Source of the DNA: JAUIAI01 sp041396685
GTDB taxonomy: Bacteria; Pseudomonadota; Gammaproteobacteria; Burkholderiales; Burkholderiaceae_E
Direction: 5' to 3'
DNA length: 64,000 nt
Assembly: GCA_041396685.1 (NCBI GenBank)
Contig: JAWKYD010000014.1
Span: forward strand, 62,001 to 126,000
The notes below the pieces were generated by a model. That model was not told the origin of the DNA, did no database searches, and saw only the letters and a list, made by a program, of their open reading frames with translations. Shown here in pieces: positions 9,664 to 18,038 of the stretch; position 1 is the first letter of the stretch; the number at the start of each line of letters is the position of its first letter. Position numbers and translations under genes: made by a program.

Positions 9664-10697
9664 TCTTCGCTGAAGAGAGGCTTATCGTCCTGTGCCGATG
9701 GGTGCTCGCTCTGCTCGTCACGATGGTCGTCATGCGCTCCGTCGAAGCCGTTGCCGAGCCCGGCAATTGCGCTGTGCTGAGCGTCTCGAATGGAGAGTCA
9801 ATTCCTGACATCTTCGTGCCGCGCAGCGTTGGAACCTATTGCCTAGCGGGGGACGTCGTACAGCGAAAAGTTGAGCGCTTGGATGGAAAACCGCTCTCGA
9901 TATACGGAACCTTCATCGTGAATCTAAAGTCTAGAGACTCAGCCATCGACTTCGCGGGTTACGCGGTTACTTCACTTTACTTTCGTCGCGGTGGCGTTTC
10001 GACGCTTGATTCAGGCAGAGGGGCAGCCTCGGGTGCTCAGATTCGTAACGGACATTTGCGCATGAAGGACGGAGGTTCCGCGATTCAGCTTCCGTACGAT
10101 ACGCCCAGTGGCAGTCTCTTCTCTGACGTCCATGTCAAGATCCACCTCGGCCGCCCGGTCCCCACCGGAGATCCGAACGCGGTAACTCCAGGCATCTCAA
10201 AGTACCTGGGCGGGATCGGCGAGTACCGCCCCACCGAGTACCTGATCGACAACATGGAGGTCATCGCGGGCGAGTACGGCATCCGCCTGATGGGGCGCTA
10301 CAACCGCATCACCAACAGCCGCATCGAAGTCACCGACTCCAAATCGGCGATCTACCTGTTCGGTCCCGACAACGTGATCGAGAACAACATCATCGTGTTT
10401 CGCGGCAAGGGTGCGACGCCGAGTGCGGCGCCGATCAAGCTGCATCATGGTGATCGAACAGTGATCCGCAACAACGTGATCATCATCGAAGGGCCGGATC
10501 AGGATGCCCGTCAGGCGGTGTCGCTGATTGAGTCGCGCGATGTGGTGCTCGAGGGTAATCGGGTCTACGGGTCCGGGCCGGTGGTGCATCCATACGGTGA
10601 GGGCAGCAGCTTTCGCATGGGGGCGTTGGTGGTCGACGATCGCGAACACGCGCCGCGCATTCCCGAGCAAGCCCGCGCGGCGAGCGATATTCCGTAG
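9654..10697 (+). CDS. Secreted right-handed beta-helix protein
   Basis: Protein of 347 residues with an N-terminal hydrophobic segment (about residues 11-33, LIVLCRWVLALLVTMVV) consistent with a signal peptide or anchor. The rest has the short, regularly spaced N/V/I strands of a pectate-lyase-like parallel beta-helix: RYNRITNSRIEV, GPDNVIENNIIV, RTVIRNNVIIIEG, RDVVLEGNRVYG. No pectate lyase or other catalytic set is recognisable. The ATG at 9654 lies inside the end of the RHS gene and overlaps its stop by ten bases, so translation is probably coupled. That suggests a partner role: processing, binding or neutralising the RHS protein. A carbohydrate-binding function is an alternative. No specific family was recognised. 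Confidence 0.75.
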   Translation: MQLVFAEERLIVLCRWVLALLVTMVVMRSVEAVAEPGNCAVLSVSNGESIPDIFVPRSVGTYCLAGDVVQRKVERLDGKPLSIYGTFIVNLKSRDSAIDFAGYAVTSLYFRRGGVSTLDSGRGAASGAQIRNGHLRMKDGGSAIQLPYDTPSGSLFSDVHVKIHLGRPVPTGDPNAVTPGISKYLGGIGEYRPTEYLIDNMEVIAGEYGIRLMGRYNRITNSRIEVTDSKSAIYLFGPDNVIENNIIVFRGKGATPSAAPIKLHHGDRTVIRNNVIIIEGPDQDARQAVSLIESRDVVLEGNRVYGSGPVVHPYGEGSSFRMGALVVDDREHAPRIPEQARAASDIP

Positions 10698-10729
10698 CAC
10701 CTGCGCCAACCGCCGTGCCGCCGGCGTCC

Positions 10730-10788
10730 ACCGGCACACCGGCACACCGGCACACCGGCACACCGGCACACCGGCACACCGGCACACC
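10730..10788. repeat. 8-bp tandem repeat, about 7.4 copies
   Basis: The unit ACCGGCAC is repeated without any mismatch for 59 bases in the gap between the beta-helix gene and aroQ. Perfect copies of so short a unit suggest a slippage-prone locus. It lies about 80-138 bases upstream of the aroQ start, where copy number could alter promoter spacing; that effect is speculative. Confidence 0.9.
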
Positions 10789-10867
10789 AACCCTCGCCGC
10801 CGTTCCTCGATGTTTCGTGAGCCGTTTCTGATAGTCTCGCGGCACGAAAAATCATCGGAGACACGCG

Positions 10868-11347
10868 GTGGCAATGATCTTCATTCTGAACGGGCCCAAC
10901 CTCAATTTGCTCGGTGAGCGGGAGCCCGAGATCTACGGTCGCACCACCCTGGCCGATGTGGAAACGAGTTGCCGCGACTACGCCGGCATCATCGGCATCG
11001 AGGTGGACTGCCGGCAGACCAACCACGAGGGGGTGTTGGTCGATTGGATCCACGAGGCGCGCAAGAAGGCGGACGCAATCGTGATCAATCCGGCCGGCTG
11101 CTCGTTCCACTCGATTCCGGTGCTCGATGCGTTGAAGACCTTCGACGGGCCGATCGTCGAGCTGCACATTTCGAACATCCATGCGCGCGACGAGTTGCAC
11201 CGGCATTCGATCATCTCGTCGGTGGCGACCGGGGTCATCGCAGGCCTGGGCGTCTATGGCTATATGGTGGCGCTGCAGGCGGCCGCCCGCATGATCGAGG
11301 TGCTGCCCGAGTCGCTGCCCGAGCCCATCCGTGTGGGCCCGCGTTGA
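10868..11347 (+). CDS. aroQ: Type II 3-dehydroquinate dehydratase
   Basis: Cytoplasmic enzyme interconverting 3-dehydroquinate and 3-dehydroshikimate. The 159 residues show the type II signature: NGPNLNLLGEREPEIYG at residues 7-23 with the catalytic Arg and Tyr, NHEG near residue 53, NPAG near 78, and the ELHISNIHARDE-RHS segment near 98-115. The GTG start at 10868 has GGAG (10857-10860) at suitable distance. Parts differ from typical biosynthetic enzymes, for example CSFHSIPVLDALK where THTS-ALRDA is common. It begins a run with a flavoprotein (27-base gap) and a dehydroshikimate-dehydratase-like barrel, so a catabolic quinate/shikimate role is likelier than aromatic biosynthesis. Family certain; the role is inferred. 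Confidence 0.9.
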   Translation: MAMIFILNGPNLNLLGEREPEIYGRTTLADVETSCRDYAGIIGIEVDCRQTNHEGVLVDWIHEARKKADAIVINPAGCSFHSIPVLDALKTFDGPIVELHISNIHARDELHRHSIISSVATGVIAGLGVYGYMVALQAAARMIEVLPESLPEPIRVGPR

Positions 11348-11374
11348 ACGGTTGGTGCTTGCGGGTCTTGGCCA

Positions 11375-13366
11375 ATGACGACCGATTCTGAGCGATCCGG
11401 CGGCGCTGCCGCAAATGCTCGTGCCCTGCCGTCCGAGACCGATCTCATCGTGCTGGGCAGCGGTGCGCCCGGCCTGACGGCGGCGATCACGGGGGCCATT
11501 CTGGGTCTGCGTGTTCTGGTGATCGAGAAGGCCGCGCGGGTTGGCGGCACGTCCGCCCGCTCGGCGGGTTCGGTGTGGGTGCCCAACACGCGTCATGCGC
11601 CGCCGGGCGGCGACGATCCCGGCAATGCCCGCCGATATCTGCAGGCGGTTCTGGGCGACGCCTACGAGCCGGCGGGCATCGATGCCTTTCTAGATGCCGG
11701 GCCCGAGATGATCGCATTCCTCGAAGACCGTGCGGGGGTGCCGTTTCGGGCCTATGCGCATCACCCCGACTACCTTGCCGATGCCGAAGGGGCGACGCTC
11801 TCGGGCCGTGTGCTCGAGGTGCCGCCGTTCGATGCGCGGGTGCTGGGTGCCCGCTTCGCGGAGCTTGCCTGGCCGCTGCCGGAGTTCACGGTGTTCGGCG
11901 GCATGATGGTCGACCGCACCGACATCGGTCATCTGTTGTCGGCCACGCGCAGTCTGCGCTCGTCGGCCCACGCGTTTCGGTTGCTGGCGCGCCACCTGCG
12001 CGACCGCGTCGGTCATGCGCGCGGCACTCGCCTGGTGATGGGAAATGCGCTGGTCGGCCGTCTGTTCGATGCCGCTTTGCGCCATGGCGTGCGGTTCGCG
12101 CTATCGACGCACGTCGACTCGTTGAGCGTCGACGGCGGGCGCGTAACCGGCGTTCGACTTCGTCGTGCGGGGAGGGTGGCAGCGACGCCGCGGGATCTCC
12201 CCCGCGGGGATGGCGCATCAGGGTCGCACGATCTCCGTCAAAGGCACGGCGCGGCACAGGCGCACGATGCCTGCCAGGGAGCCGGCACGGCGGAGATGCA
12301 CGATCGGTGCGAGTCCGGGGCATGCGATCGCGAGGCAACGAGCGGCCTCGAAGCCGAAGCCCGTTGCGGCCATGCGCCGGATGCGCCCGGCGCTGACCGG
12401 CCGGGCGACCTGGTATCCATCGCCGCCCGCGCCGGCGTGGTGCTCGCCACCGGCGGGTTCTCGCGCGATCCAACGCTGCGCGCGCGCCTGTTGCCGGCGC
12501 AACTGGGTGAGCACTCGGCGCTGGTCGAGTCCGTTACGGCCGACGGCCTGCACCTGGCCGAGCCTCTCGGCGCCAGTCTGCGCACGCATCGCACGAACAC
12601 CTTCTGGGCACCGGTATCGATGCGGCCGCGCGCCGACGGCTCGATGGCGGTGTTTCCGCATTTCGTGCTCGACCGCGGCAAGCCCGGTGTGCTGGCGGTG
12701 GATCCGGCCGGTCGGCGTTTCGTGAACGAAGCCTGGCCCTATCACTTGTTCGGCCAGGCGATTTGCAAGGCCCTGGCCGATCATGGCGGTGGCCTGTGTC
12801 ACTTGCTCTGCGACGATCCGTTCATCGAGCGCTACGGCCTGGGCACCGTGCGGCCGCGGCGCATCGGCCTGCGCGCCGCGCAGCGTGAGGGCTATGTGAT
12901 CACCGCGGACTCGCTCGATGCGCTGGCCACGCGGCTGAATCTGCCGCCATCGACGCTGCGCGACACGATCGATCGCTTCAACGAGCTCGCACGCGCGGGC
13001 GTGGATGCGGATTTCGGCAAGGGGGGCAATGCCTATCAGCGCAATCTCGGTGACGCATCGCGCGGCCCGAATCCCTGCCTGGGCCCGATCGAGACCCCGC
13101 CGTTTCATGCGTTGGTGATTCACGCAGGTGACATCGGCGCCAGTGCGGGCCTGGCCTGCGATGCGCAAGCTCGTGTGCTGGCCGCCGATGGCTCGCCGGT
13201 GGCCGGCCTCTATGCCTGCGGCAACGACATGGCCTCGGTGATGGCGGGCCACTATCCGGGGCCGGGTATCACACTGGGTCCGGGAATGAGCTTTGCCTAC
13301 ATTGCCGCCAAGGATGCTTTCTCGAGGGTGGAACCCCGGTGCCTAGCTGGGGTATCTTCCGCCTGA
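11375..13366 (+). CDS. FAD-dependent oxidoreductase, fumarate reductase / ketosteroid dehydrogenase type
   Basis: Flavoprotein of 663 residues in the flavocytochrome-c / 3-ketosteroid-1-dehydrogenase superfamily. The Rossmann FAD site is LIVLGSGAPGLTAAI near residues 25-39, with IEKAARVGGTSARSAG after it. A second FAD segment is GVVLATGGFSRDP, and the C-terminal GLYACGNDMASVMAGHYPGPG ends the FAD domain. The family inserts a substrate domain that includes the RRFVNE-type element. Between VTGVRLRRAG and the second FAD segment sits an unusual ~75-residue Ala/Gly/His/Asp/Cys-rich insertion with three 12-residue repeats. ATG 11375 follows aroQ by 27 bases and gives a normal N-terminus. With aroQ and the next gene it may oxidise a hydroaromatic intermediate such as quinate or shikimate; the substrate is inferred. 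Confidence 0.85.
   Translation: MTTDSERSGGAAANARALPSETDLIVLGSGAPGLTAAITGAILGLRVLVIEKAARVGGTSARSAGSVWVPNTRHAPPGGDDPGNARRYLQAVLGDAYEPAGIDAFLDAGPEMIAFLEDRAGVPFRAYAHHPDYLADAEGATLSGRVLEVPPFDARVLGARFAELAWPLPEFTVFGGMMVDRTDIGHLLSATRSLRSSAHAFRLLARHLRDRVGHARGTRLVMGNALVGRLFDAALRHGVRFALSTHVDSLSVDGGRVTGVRLRRAGRVAATPRDLPRGDGASGSHDLRQRHGAAQAHDACQGAGTAEMHDRCESGACDREATSGLEAEARCGHAPDAPGADRPGDLVSIAARAGVVLATGGFSRDPTLRARLLPAQLGEHSALVESVTADGLHLAEPLGASLRTHRTNTFWAPVSMRPRADGSMAVFPHFVLDRGKPGVLAVDPAGRRFVNEAWPYHLFGQAICKALADHGGGLCHLLCDDPFIERYGLGTVRPRRIGLRAAQREGYVITADSLDALATRLNLPPSTLRDTIDRFNELARAGVDADFGKGGNAYQRNLGDASRGPNPCLGPIETPPFHALVIHAGDIGASAGLACDAQARVLAADGSPVAGLYACGNDMASVMAGHYPGPGITLGPGMSFAYIAAKDAFSRVEPRCLAGVSSA
12224..12331 (+). 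repeat. Degenerate 36-bp tandem repeat inside the flavoprotein gene
   Basis: Three in-frame units (12224-12259, 12260-12295, 12296-12331) encode SHDLRQRHGAAQ, AHDACQGAGTAE and MHDRCESGACDR. Each begins with x-His-Asp, and the shared CACGAT core recurs at exact 36-base spacing. They sit in the extra segment that interrupts the flavoprotein, which stays in frame. Confidence 0.7.
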
Positions 13367-13394
13367 CATCGACAATCGACGGCCGCGAACCGAC

Positions 13395-14213
13395 ATGATT
13401 CCTAGCATTTCCACGACCACCTTGGGGGGCAGTCTGGACGAGAAGCTGGCGGCGGCATCGGCGGCCGGTTTCGAGGGTCTGGAGTTGTTCGAGGCCGAGA
13501 CGCACGAGGGCGCGATCTCCGCTGCCGCCTTGCGCGCGCAGGTCGATGCGCATCCGTTGCGGCTCGTCGACTGGTTCCCGCTGCGCGACTACGAAGGCAT
13601 GCCCGACGCCTTGCACCGCGAAGCCGGTGAGCGTGCGGCGGCGTTTCTCGACACGGCGGTGGCGCTGGGCGCACCCATGATCATGATGTGCTCGAACACG
13701 CACAGCGACTGTCTCGACGACACGGCGCGTATCGTCTCGGATCTGCGCGCCCTTGGCGAGATGGCCTCGGCGCGCGGGCTGCGCGTGGCCTATGAGGCCT
13801 TGTCCTGGGGGCGTCACGTGCACGATTATCGACGCGCCTGGGAGCTGGTGCGCGAGGCCGACCATCCGGCCATCGGTTTGGTACTGGACAGCTTTCACGT
13901 CTGCGCACGCGATCTGCCGCTCGAACCGATTCGGCAGATCCCCGGTGACCGCATCTTTCTCGTGCAACTCTCCGATGCACCGATGCTCGATCTCGACTAC
14001 ATCCGCTGGAGCCGCGGCCACCGGGTGTTGCCCGGCGATGGCGACTTCGATCTCGAGACCTTCTGTGCGCTCACCCGTGAAACCGGCTACGACGGTGTGG
14101 TGTCGCTCGAGTGTTTCAGCAAGACGCTGCGCGAGCAGGCACCCGAGCATGTCGCGCACGAAGGCATGGCCGATCTGACGCGTCTTTGGGCCGGTGGCAG
14201 CATGCCTTTGTGA
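13395..14213 (+). CDS. Sugar-phosphate isomerase-like TIM barrel, possible 3-dehydroshikimate dehydratase
   Basis: Xylose-isomerase-like TIM barrel of 272 residues. The N-terminal strand is IPSISTTTLGG; metal-site type elements are YEALSWGRHVHDY near residue 137, LVLDSFHVC near 162, LVQLSDAP near 190 and the C-terminal SLECFS near 242. This pattern is shared by AP-endonuclease-2-type isomerases and by the AsbF/QuiC dehydroshikimate dehydratases that make protocatechuate. Its position after aroQ, which would supply dehydroshikimate, favours the latter. It starts at ATG 13395, 28 bases after the flavoprotein gene ends, so the three genes are probably one operon. Hydroxypyruvate isomerase and inosose dehydratase are alternatives. 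The fold is firm and the substrate inferred. Confidence 0.8.
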   Translation: MIPSISTTTLGGSLDEKLAAASAAGFEGLELFEAETHEGAISAAALRAQVDAHPLRLVDWFPLRDYEGMPDALHREAGERAAAFLDTAVALGAPMIMMCSNTHSDCLDDTARIVSDLRALGEMASARGLRVAYEALSWGRHVHDYRRAWELVREADHPAIGLVLDSFHVCARDLPLEPIRQIPGDRIFLVQLSDAPMLDLDYIRWSRGHRVLPGDGDFDLETFCALTRETGYDGVVSLECFSKTLREQAPEHVAHEGMADLTRLWAGGSMPL

Positions 14214-14304
14214 GCGCCGGGTCGCGCGATTTCGGGCAGGCCTTGTGCCCCTGGGCACTTGGCGGATCGTGCGGCGGGTCGGCTTCGCTTCGGCGCGCCT
14301 GGCC

Positions 14305-15513
14305 TCAGCCGCCGGCGCGGCTCAACGCTTCGTAGACCCGGTTCTTGAATTCGAGCGCAAACGGGTGGGCGAAGGCCATCCGCCGCTGCGTCATCAGCAG
14401 ACCCGCCATGTCGTGCCGCGGCGAGATCCACCATTGAGTGCCGGCCACGCCGCCCCAATAGAGCTCGCCTTCGGCGTTCGGGTGGTCGAAGACCGACGGT
14501 GACACGACGATGCCACCGGCGAGTCCGAAGCCCCGACCACGAAGCTCGCCGATGGCAGGAAACTTCTGCCAGACACCGTCGGCCAGCTGATTGGTCATCA
14601 TCAGCCCGATGGTTTCCGGTTTGAGCAGTGTCGGCCCGTTCGGAAGCAGGCTTCGTATCAACCGAACCATGTCGGGCAGGGTCGAAACCAGTCCGCCACC
14701 GCCACTGAGCCTCGCGACCGGACGCAGATAGGCCTGCGGATACGGGTCGTCGTCGATCGGGGTCAGTCCCGGCTTCATCTGATCGACGAGATCCGCGCCG
14801 GCGTAAAAGCGGGCGAACCGCGCCTGCTTGTCGACCGGTACGACGAAATCGGTGTCTTCCATGCCCAGCGGTGCGAAGATTCGCGCACGAAGGAACTCGT
14901 CGAAGCGCTGGCCGCTGATGACTTCGACCAGCCGCGAAAGCACATCGGTGGCGACCGAGTACTCGAACGAGGTACCGGGGTGGTAGGTCAGAGGCAGCTG
15001 CGACAGCGCACCGATCATGTCGTCCAGTGTCGTGTTGGCATGCAGGATCCGGAGCTTGTTGTAGGCGTTGAAGATGGTCGTGCCCGGATCGAACAGCCCA
15101 TAGCTCAGGCCCGCGCTGTGGCTCATCAGCTGACGAATGGTGATCGGGCTCGCGGCCGGCTCGGTGTCGGCCAGGTCGGTGGCACCGGGCTTCAACACCT
15201 GCCGATCGGCAAGCTGCGGGATGAATCGCTCGATAGGATCGTCGAGCCGCAGCAGACCCTGTTCATGCAGGAGCAGCACCGCGCACGAGGTGGCGAGCTT
15301 CGTGTTCGAGAACACGCGAAAGATGTGATCGACCCGCAGCGGAATCCGCGCTTCCTTGTTGGCCCAGCCCACGCAGTGGACGTCGACCAGATCGCGGCCC
15401 TTGATGATGGCGGCGGAGACTCCGGCGAGCAGGTCGGCGTCGACATGGCGCTGTAAGACGGCATGTGCCTCGCTGAAGTCAACCGGGCTTGGCGATACGG
15501 TCATGTCCTGCAT
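14305..15513 (-). CDS. Serine hydrolase, class C beta-lactamase fold
   Basis: Protein of 402 residues in the beta-lactamase / DD-peptidase-like superfamily that includes family VIII esterases. The nucleophile motif SNTK (S-x-x-K) lies near residue 70 in FRVFSNTKLATSCAV, and a Tyr-containing second motif is in SFEYSVATDVLSRL. No signal peptide is visible, so a cytoplasmic esterase or lactonase is more likely than a beta-lactamase. ATG 15513 is taken; an internal ATG three codons on is an alternative. It is the last gene of a minus-strand operon, 47 bases after the Rieske gene, and may hydrolyse an ester or lactone from that pathway. Family firm, substrate unknown. Confidence 0.85.
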   Translation of the reverse strand: MQDMTVSPSPVDFSEAHAVLQRHVDADLLAGVSAAIIKGRDLVDVHCVGWANKEARIPLRVDHIFRVFSNTKLATSCAVLLLHEQGLLRLDDPIERFIPQLADRQVLKPGATDLADTEPAASPITIRQLMSHSAGLSYGLFDPGTTIFNAYNKLRILHANTTLDDMIGALSQLPLTYHPGTSFEYSVATDVLSRLVEVISGQRFDEFLRARIFAPLGMEDTDFVVPVDKQARFARFYAGADLVDQMKPGLTPIDDDPYPQAYLRPVARLSGGGGLVSTLPDMVRLIRSLLPNGPTLLKPETIGLMMTNQLADGVWQKFPAIGELRGRGFGLAGGIVVSPSVFDHPNAEGELYWGGVAGTQWWISPRHDMAGLLMTQRRMAFAHPFALEFKNRVYEALSRAGG

Positions 15514-15560
15514 GGTGTTGTCTCGGTTCGATTCGATTTGAACGCCGGATCCTGGCCGAT

Positions 15561-15986
15561 TCAGGCCGCATCCGGTTCGGTATTCCCCAGGCGTACCTCG
15601 TCGCCCACGACGCTCACCGGCACACGCGCCAGCGACGCGCCCTCGCAGGGGCCTTGCTCACAGTACCCGTCGCGCAGCCGGAACATCGCCCAGTGGTGTT
15701 CGCAGACCAGATGGCGCACGCCGTCGGTCTGGCTCACGCAGAACACGTCGGGCCAGACATTGACGGGAACCTTCTGGTGCGGGCATTCGTTGATCCAGGC
15801 GTGCACCGTTTCGTGGACGCGAAACAGCATGATGCGAAGGCGCGGTTCGTGCTCGCCGAACACGAGATCGAGCCCGTTGTCGTCGGGAATGTCCGACAAC
15901 CCGCACAGGCGCGCACCGGCCTCGGGCAGATTGCGGCGCAGCGCCCACCAGGCGGCGGGCGGATGCGTCGGGCGCGGGGCGTCCAT
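15561..15986 (-). CDS. Rieske [2Fe-2S] protein
   Basis: Small Rieske-type iron-sulfur protein of 141 residues, cytoplasmic, probably an electron carrier for an oxygenase or a Rieske-fold regulatory protein. Cluster ligands are CPH (Cys68, His70) and CEHH (Cys95, His98). The 26-residue gap between the two ligand pairs is longer than the roughly 15-17 of most Rieske ferredoxins. The N-terminal ~50 residues before the domain are not familiar. It sits 51 bases after the ring-cleavage dioxygenase in the same operon, yet no oxygenase alpha subunit or reductase is adjacent. The start ATG is at 15986. Family confident, partner unknown. Confidence 0.82.
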   Translation of the reverse strand: MDAPRPTHPPAAWWALRRNLPEAGARLCGLSDIPDDNGLDLVFGEHEPRLRIMLFRVHETVHAWINECPHQKVPVNVWPDVFCVSQTDGVRHLVCEHHWAMFRLRDGYCEQGPCEGASLARVPVSVVGDEVRLGNTEPDAA

Positions 15987-16037
15987 GGTGTTGCGTCGGC
16001 CCCGGGGGGCGCGATGACGACGTTGCCGGCCGCAGGC

Positions 16038-16901
16038 TCAGCCCTTGGTCAGCACGAAGTCGTAGTTGACGATCGTGTAAGGCTTGTCGCTGGTCTTGCC
16101 GTCGGGCGTTTCGCCCGCCGGGTGGGGCGTGAAGTCGACGATAAGCGAATCCTTGACGCCGAACACCGCGTCGGAATCGAGGTACTGGTCGCCATTGACG
16201 AACAGATGGGTGGTGACCGAGTGATAACCCTCGCACTGCACCATGGTGTGGATGTGCGCCGGCCGCCAGGTGTGGCGCTCGAGCTTGTGCAGCATGTCGC
16301 CCACCGGCCCGTCGTCGGGAATCGAGTAGTAGACCGGCTGCACAGTGCGAAACGCATAGCGGCCCTGTTCATCCGTGCGCACGCGGCCGCGACCGTACCA
16401 GGGCTGGCCCTCCACCTGCACATCGTAGAGGCCGTTGACGCCGTCGGACTGCCAGACGTCGATCAGGGCGTTGGCGATCGGCTTGCCGGCGGTGTCCTTG
16501 ACCGTGCCGCTGACATAGGCCGGCGTGCCGGGCAGGTCGGGGCTGATGTCGCCCCACATCTGTGTCTCGGGCGCGTTCTCGCGGTAGAACGGGCCGAACA
16601 CGGTGGTCTCGGTGGCGCCGGCCGGATAGCGGTGATTGACCGCATCGACGAGCATCGACACACCCAGTACATCGGAGAGCAGGATGAACTCCTGGCGCAC
16701 GTCGTCGCACTTGTGGCCGGTGTCGGTCAGGAACTTGATGCCGCGAAACCACTCCTCCTCGGTCAGTTCGACTTCGCGTACGAAGGCGTGCACATGCCGG
16801 ATCAGGCTGGTCATGATGGTCTTGAGGCGCTCGTCGGGGCAGGCGGCCATGCGCTCGATGACGGCTTCGGTCAGGTTCTCTTCGGTGAAATTCTTGGTCA
16901 T
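16038..16901 (-). CDS. Intradiol ring-cleavage dioxygenase, likely hydroxyquinol 1,2-dioxygenase
   Basis: Non-haem Fe(III) dioxygenase of 287 residues that would cleave hydroxyquinol (or catechol) between the two hydroxyls. An N-terminal helical dimerisation domain (residues 1-100) is followed by the catalytic beta domain. Iron-ligand segments are visible: GLYDVQ (Tyr), PVYYSIPDDGPVG (Tyr) and RPAHIHTMV (His pair), with VFGPFYRENAP ahead of them. The immediate upstream neighbour is a maleylacetate reductase, the next enzyme of the hydroxyquinol route, so hydroxyquinol is preferred to catechol as substrate. The gene starts at ATG 16901, 27 bases after the reductase. Length is normal for the family. 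Confidence 0.9.
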   Translation of the reverse strand: MTKNFTEENLTEAVIERMAACPDERLKTIMTSLIRHVHAFVREVELTEEEWFRGIKFLTDTGHKCDDVRQEFILLSDVLGVSMLVDAVNHRYPAGATETTVFGPFYRENAPETQMWGDISPDLPGTPAYVSGTVKDTAGKPIANALIDVWQSDGVNGLYDVQVEGQPWYGRGRVRTDEQGRYAFRTVQPVYYSIPDDGPVGDMLHKLERHTWRPAHIHTMVQCEGYHSVTTHLFVNGDQYLDSDAVFGVKDSLIVDFTPHPAGETPDGKTSDKPYTIVNYDFVLTKG

Positions 16902-16928
16902 TCCAGTCTCCGGTCGTGTCCTTGGGAA

Positions 16929-18020
16929 TCAGTCGTCCAGCGGATCGGCCGCTGGCGGTTCGCCGGTCAGCGCCTGTTCGAGCAGCGCGAGAATGGCGTC
17001 GCGCTCGACGGCGCGCGGGTTCGGATAGGGCGCGCGCGTGGCGAGCTCCGCTACCTTTGGCAAGGCCGCGCGTGCGACCCCCAGTTCGGCCAGCGAGGTT
17101 GGCGCACCGATGGCCCGGGCCAGCTCGTGCAGACCGCGCGCGGCACCCTGGCGGCCGAATGGTCCCAGGGCCAGCGCGATACGATGCATCGCCTCTGGCG
17201 CGGCATTGGCGTTGTAGGCGGTGGCGTAGGGCAGGATCACCGTGTGGGTCTGGGCGTGCGGCAGGTTGAGGCTGCCGCCCAGTGTGTGGCACAGCTTGTG
17301 GTGCAGGGCCATCGAGGTGCCATTGAGCGACATGCCGGCCATCCAGCAGCCATACTGCGCACGCGCCAGCGCGCCCGGCCGCAGCAGCGGCTTGCCCTCG
17401 GCCAACTGCGGCAAGGCCTCGGCCAGCGCGACGATGCCCTGCTCGGCGAACAGCGAGATCACCGGATTGGCGTCTATCGCGTACAGCGCCTCGACGCAGT
17501 GCGCGATCGCGTTCATGCCCGACACCCCCGCCATCGCGGTGGGCAGCGATGCCAGCAGGATGCTGTCGTAGATGACCGCGCGCGGCAGCACGGCCGCATC
17601 GCGGCCGGTGGTCTTCACGCCGTTCTCGGTCAGACCCCAGACCGCCGTCATCTCGGAACCGGCGAAGGTGGTCGGCACCGCGATCACCGGGCGCTTGGAG
17701 CGCAATGCGATGGCCTTGCCCAGGCCGATCGTGGAGCCACCGCCGATGGCCACGGTGCAGTCGGCCTGCAGCGAGTCGGCCACCTGGCCCGCGGCCTTGG
17801 CCACCTCGACCGGCACGTGCATGACCGCGCCGTCGAACAGGCCCACGGCCCGCGTGTCCAGGCTGTCGTGAACACGCTGCGCCAGCTCGCGCTGCTCGGG
17901 CGTGCTCAGCACGAGCGCGCGCTTGAAACCGAGCCGGTCGAGCTCGTCGCCCAGCGTGGCGAGCATGCCCGCGCCGAAGATCACGCGCGCCGGGGCGGCC
18001 TCGTAGATGAATCTGTCCAT
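16929..18020 (-). CDS. Maleylacetate reductase
   Basis: NAD(P)H-dependent reduction of maleylacetate to 3-oxoadipate in the cytoplasm. The 363 residues belong to the iron-alcohol-dehydrogenase-like family. The N-terminal RVIFGAGMLATLGDEL and nucleotide-binding GGGSTIGLGKAIAL (near residue 95) are typical, as are the PTTFAGSEMTAVWG stretch and the histidine-rich metal site HHKLCHTLGG with HAQTH after it. It precedes the dioxygenase in the operon by 27 bases, so the pair would convert hydroxyquinol to 3-oxoadipate. The upstream dehalogenase gene ends 18 bases before its ATG at 18020. High confidence. Confidence 0.92.
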   Translation of the reverse strand: MDRFIYEAAPARVIFGAGMLATLGDELDRLGFKRALVLSTPEQRELAQRVHDSLDTRAVGLFDGAVMHVPVEVAKAAGQVADSLQADCTVAIGGGSTIGLGKAIALRSKRPVIAVPTTFAGSEMTAVWGLTENGVKTTGRDAAVLPRAVIYDSILLASLPTAMAGVSGMNAIAHCVEALYAIDANPVISLFAEQGIVALAEALPQLAEGKPLLRPGALARAQYGCWMAGMSLNGTSMALHHKLCHTLGGSLNLPHAQTHTVILPYATAYNANAAPEAMHRIALALGPFGRQGAARGLHELARAIGAPTSLAELGVARAALPKVAELATRAPYPNPRAVERDAILALLEQALTGEPPAADPLDD

Positions 18021-18038
18021 GTGTCGACCCGATCCCGT

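Noticed and set aside
10730..10788. The tandem repeat as a CRISPR array
   Set aside because: Units are only 8 bases and adjacent, without spacers, and no cas genes are present.
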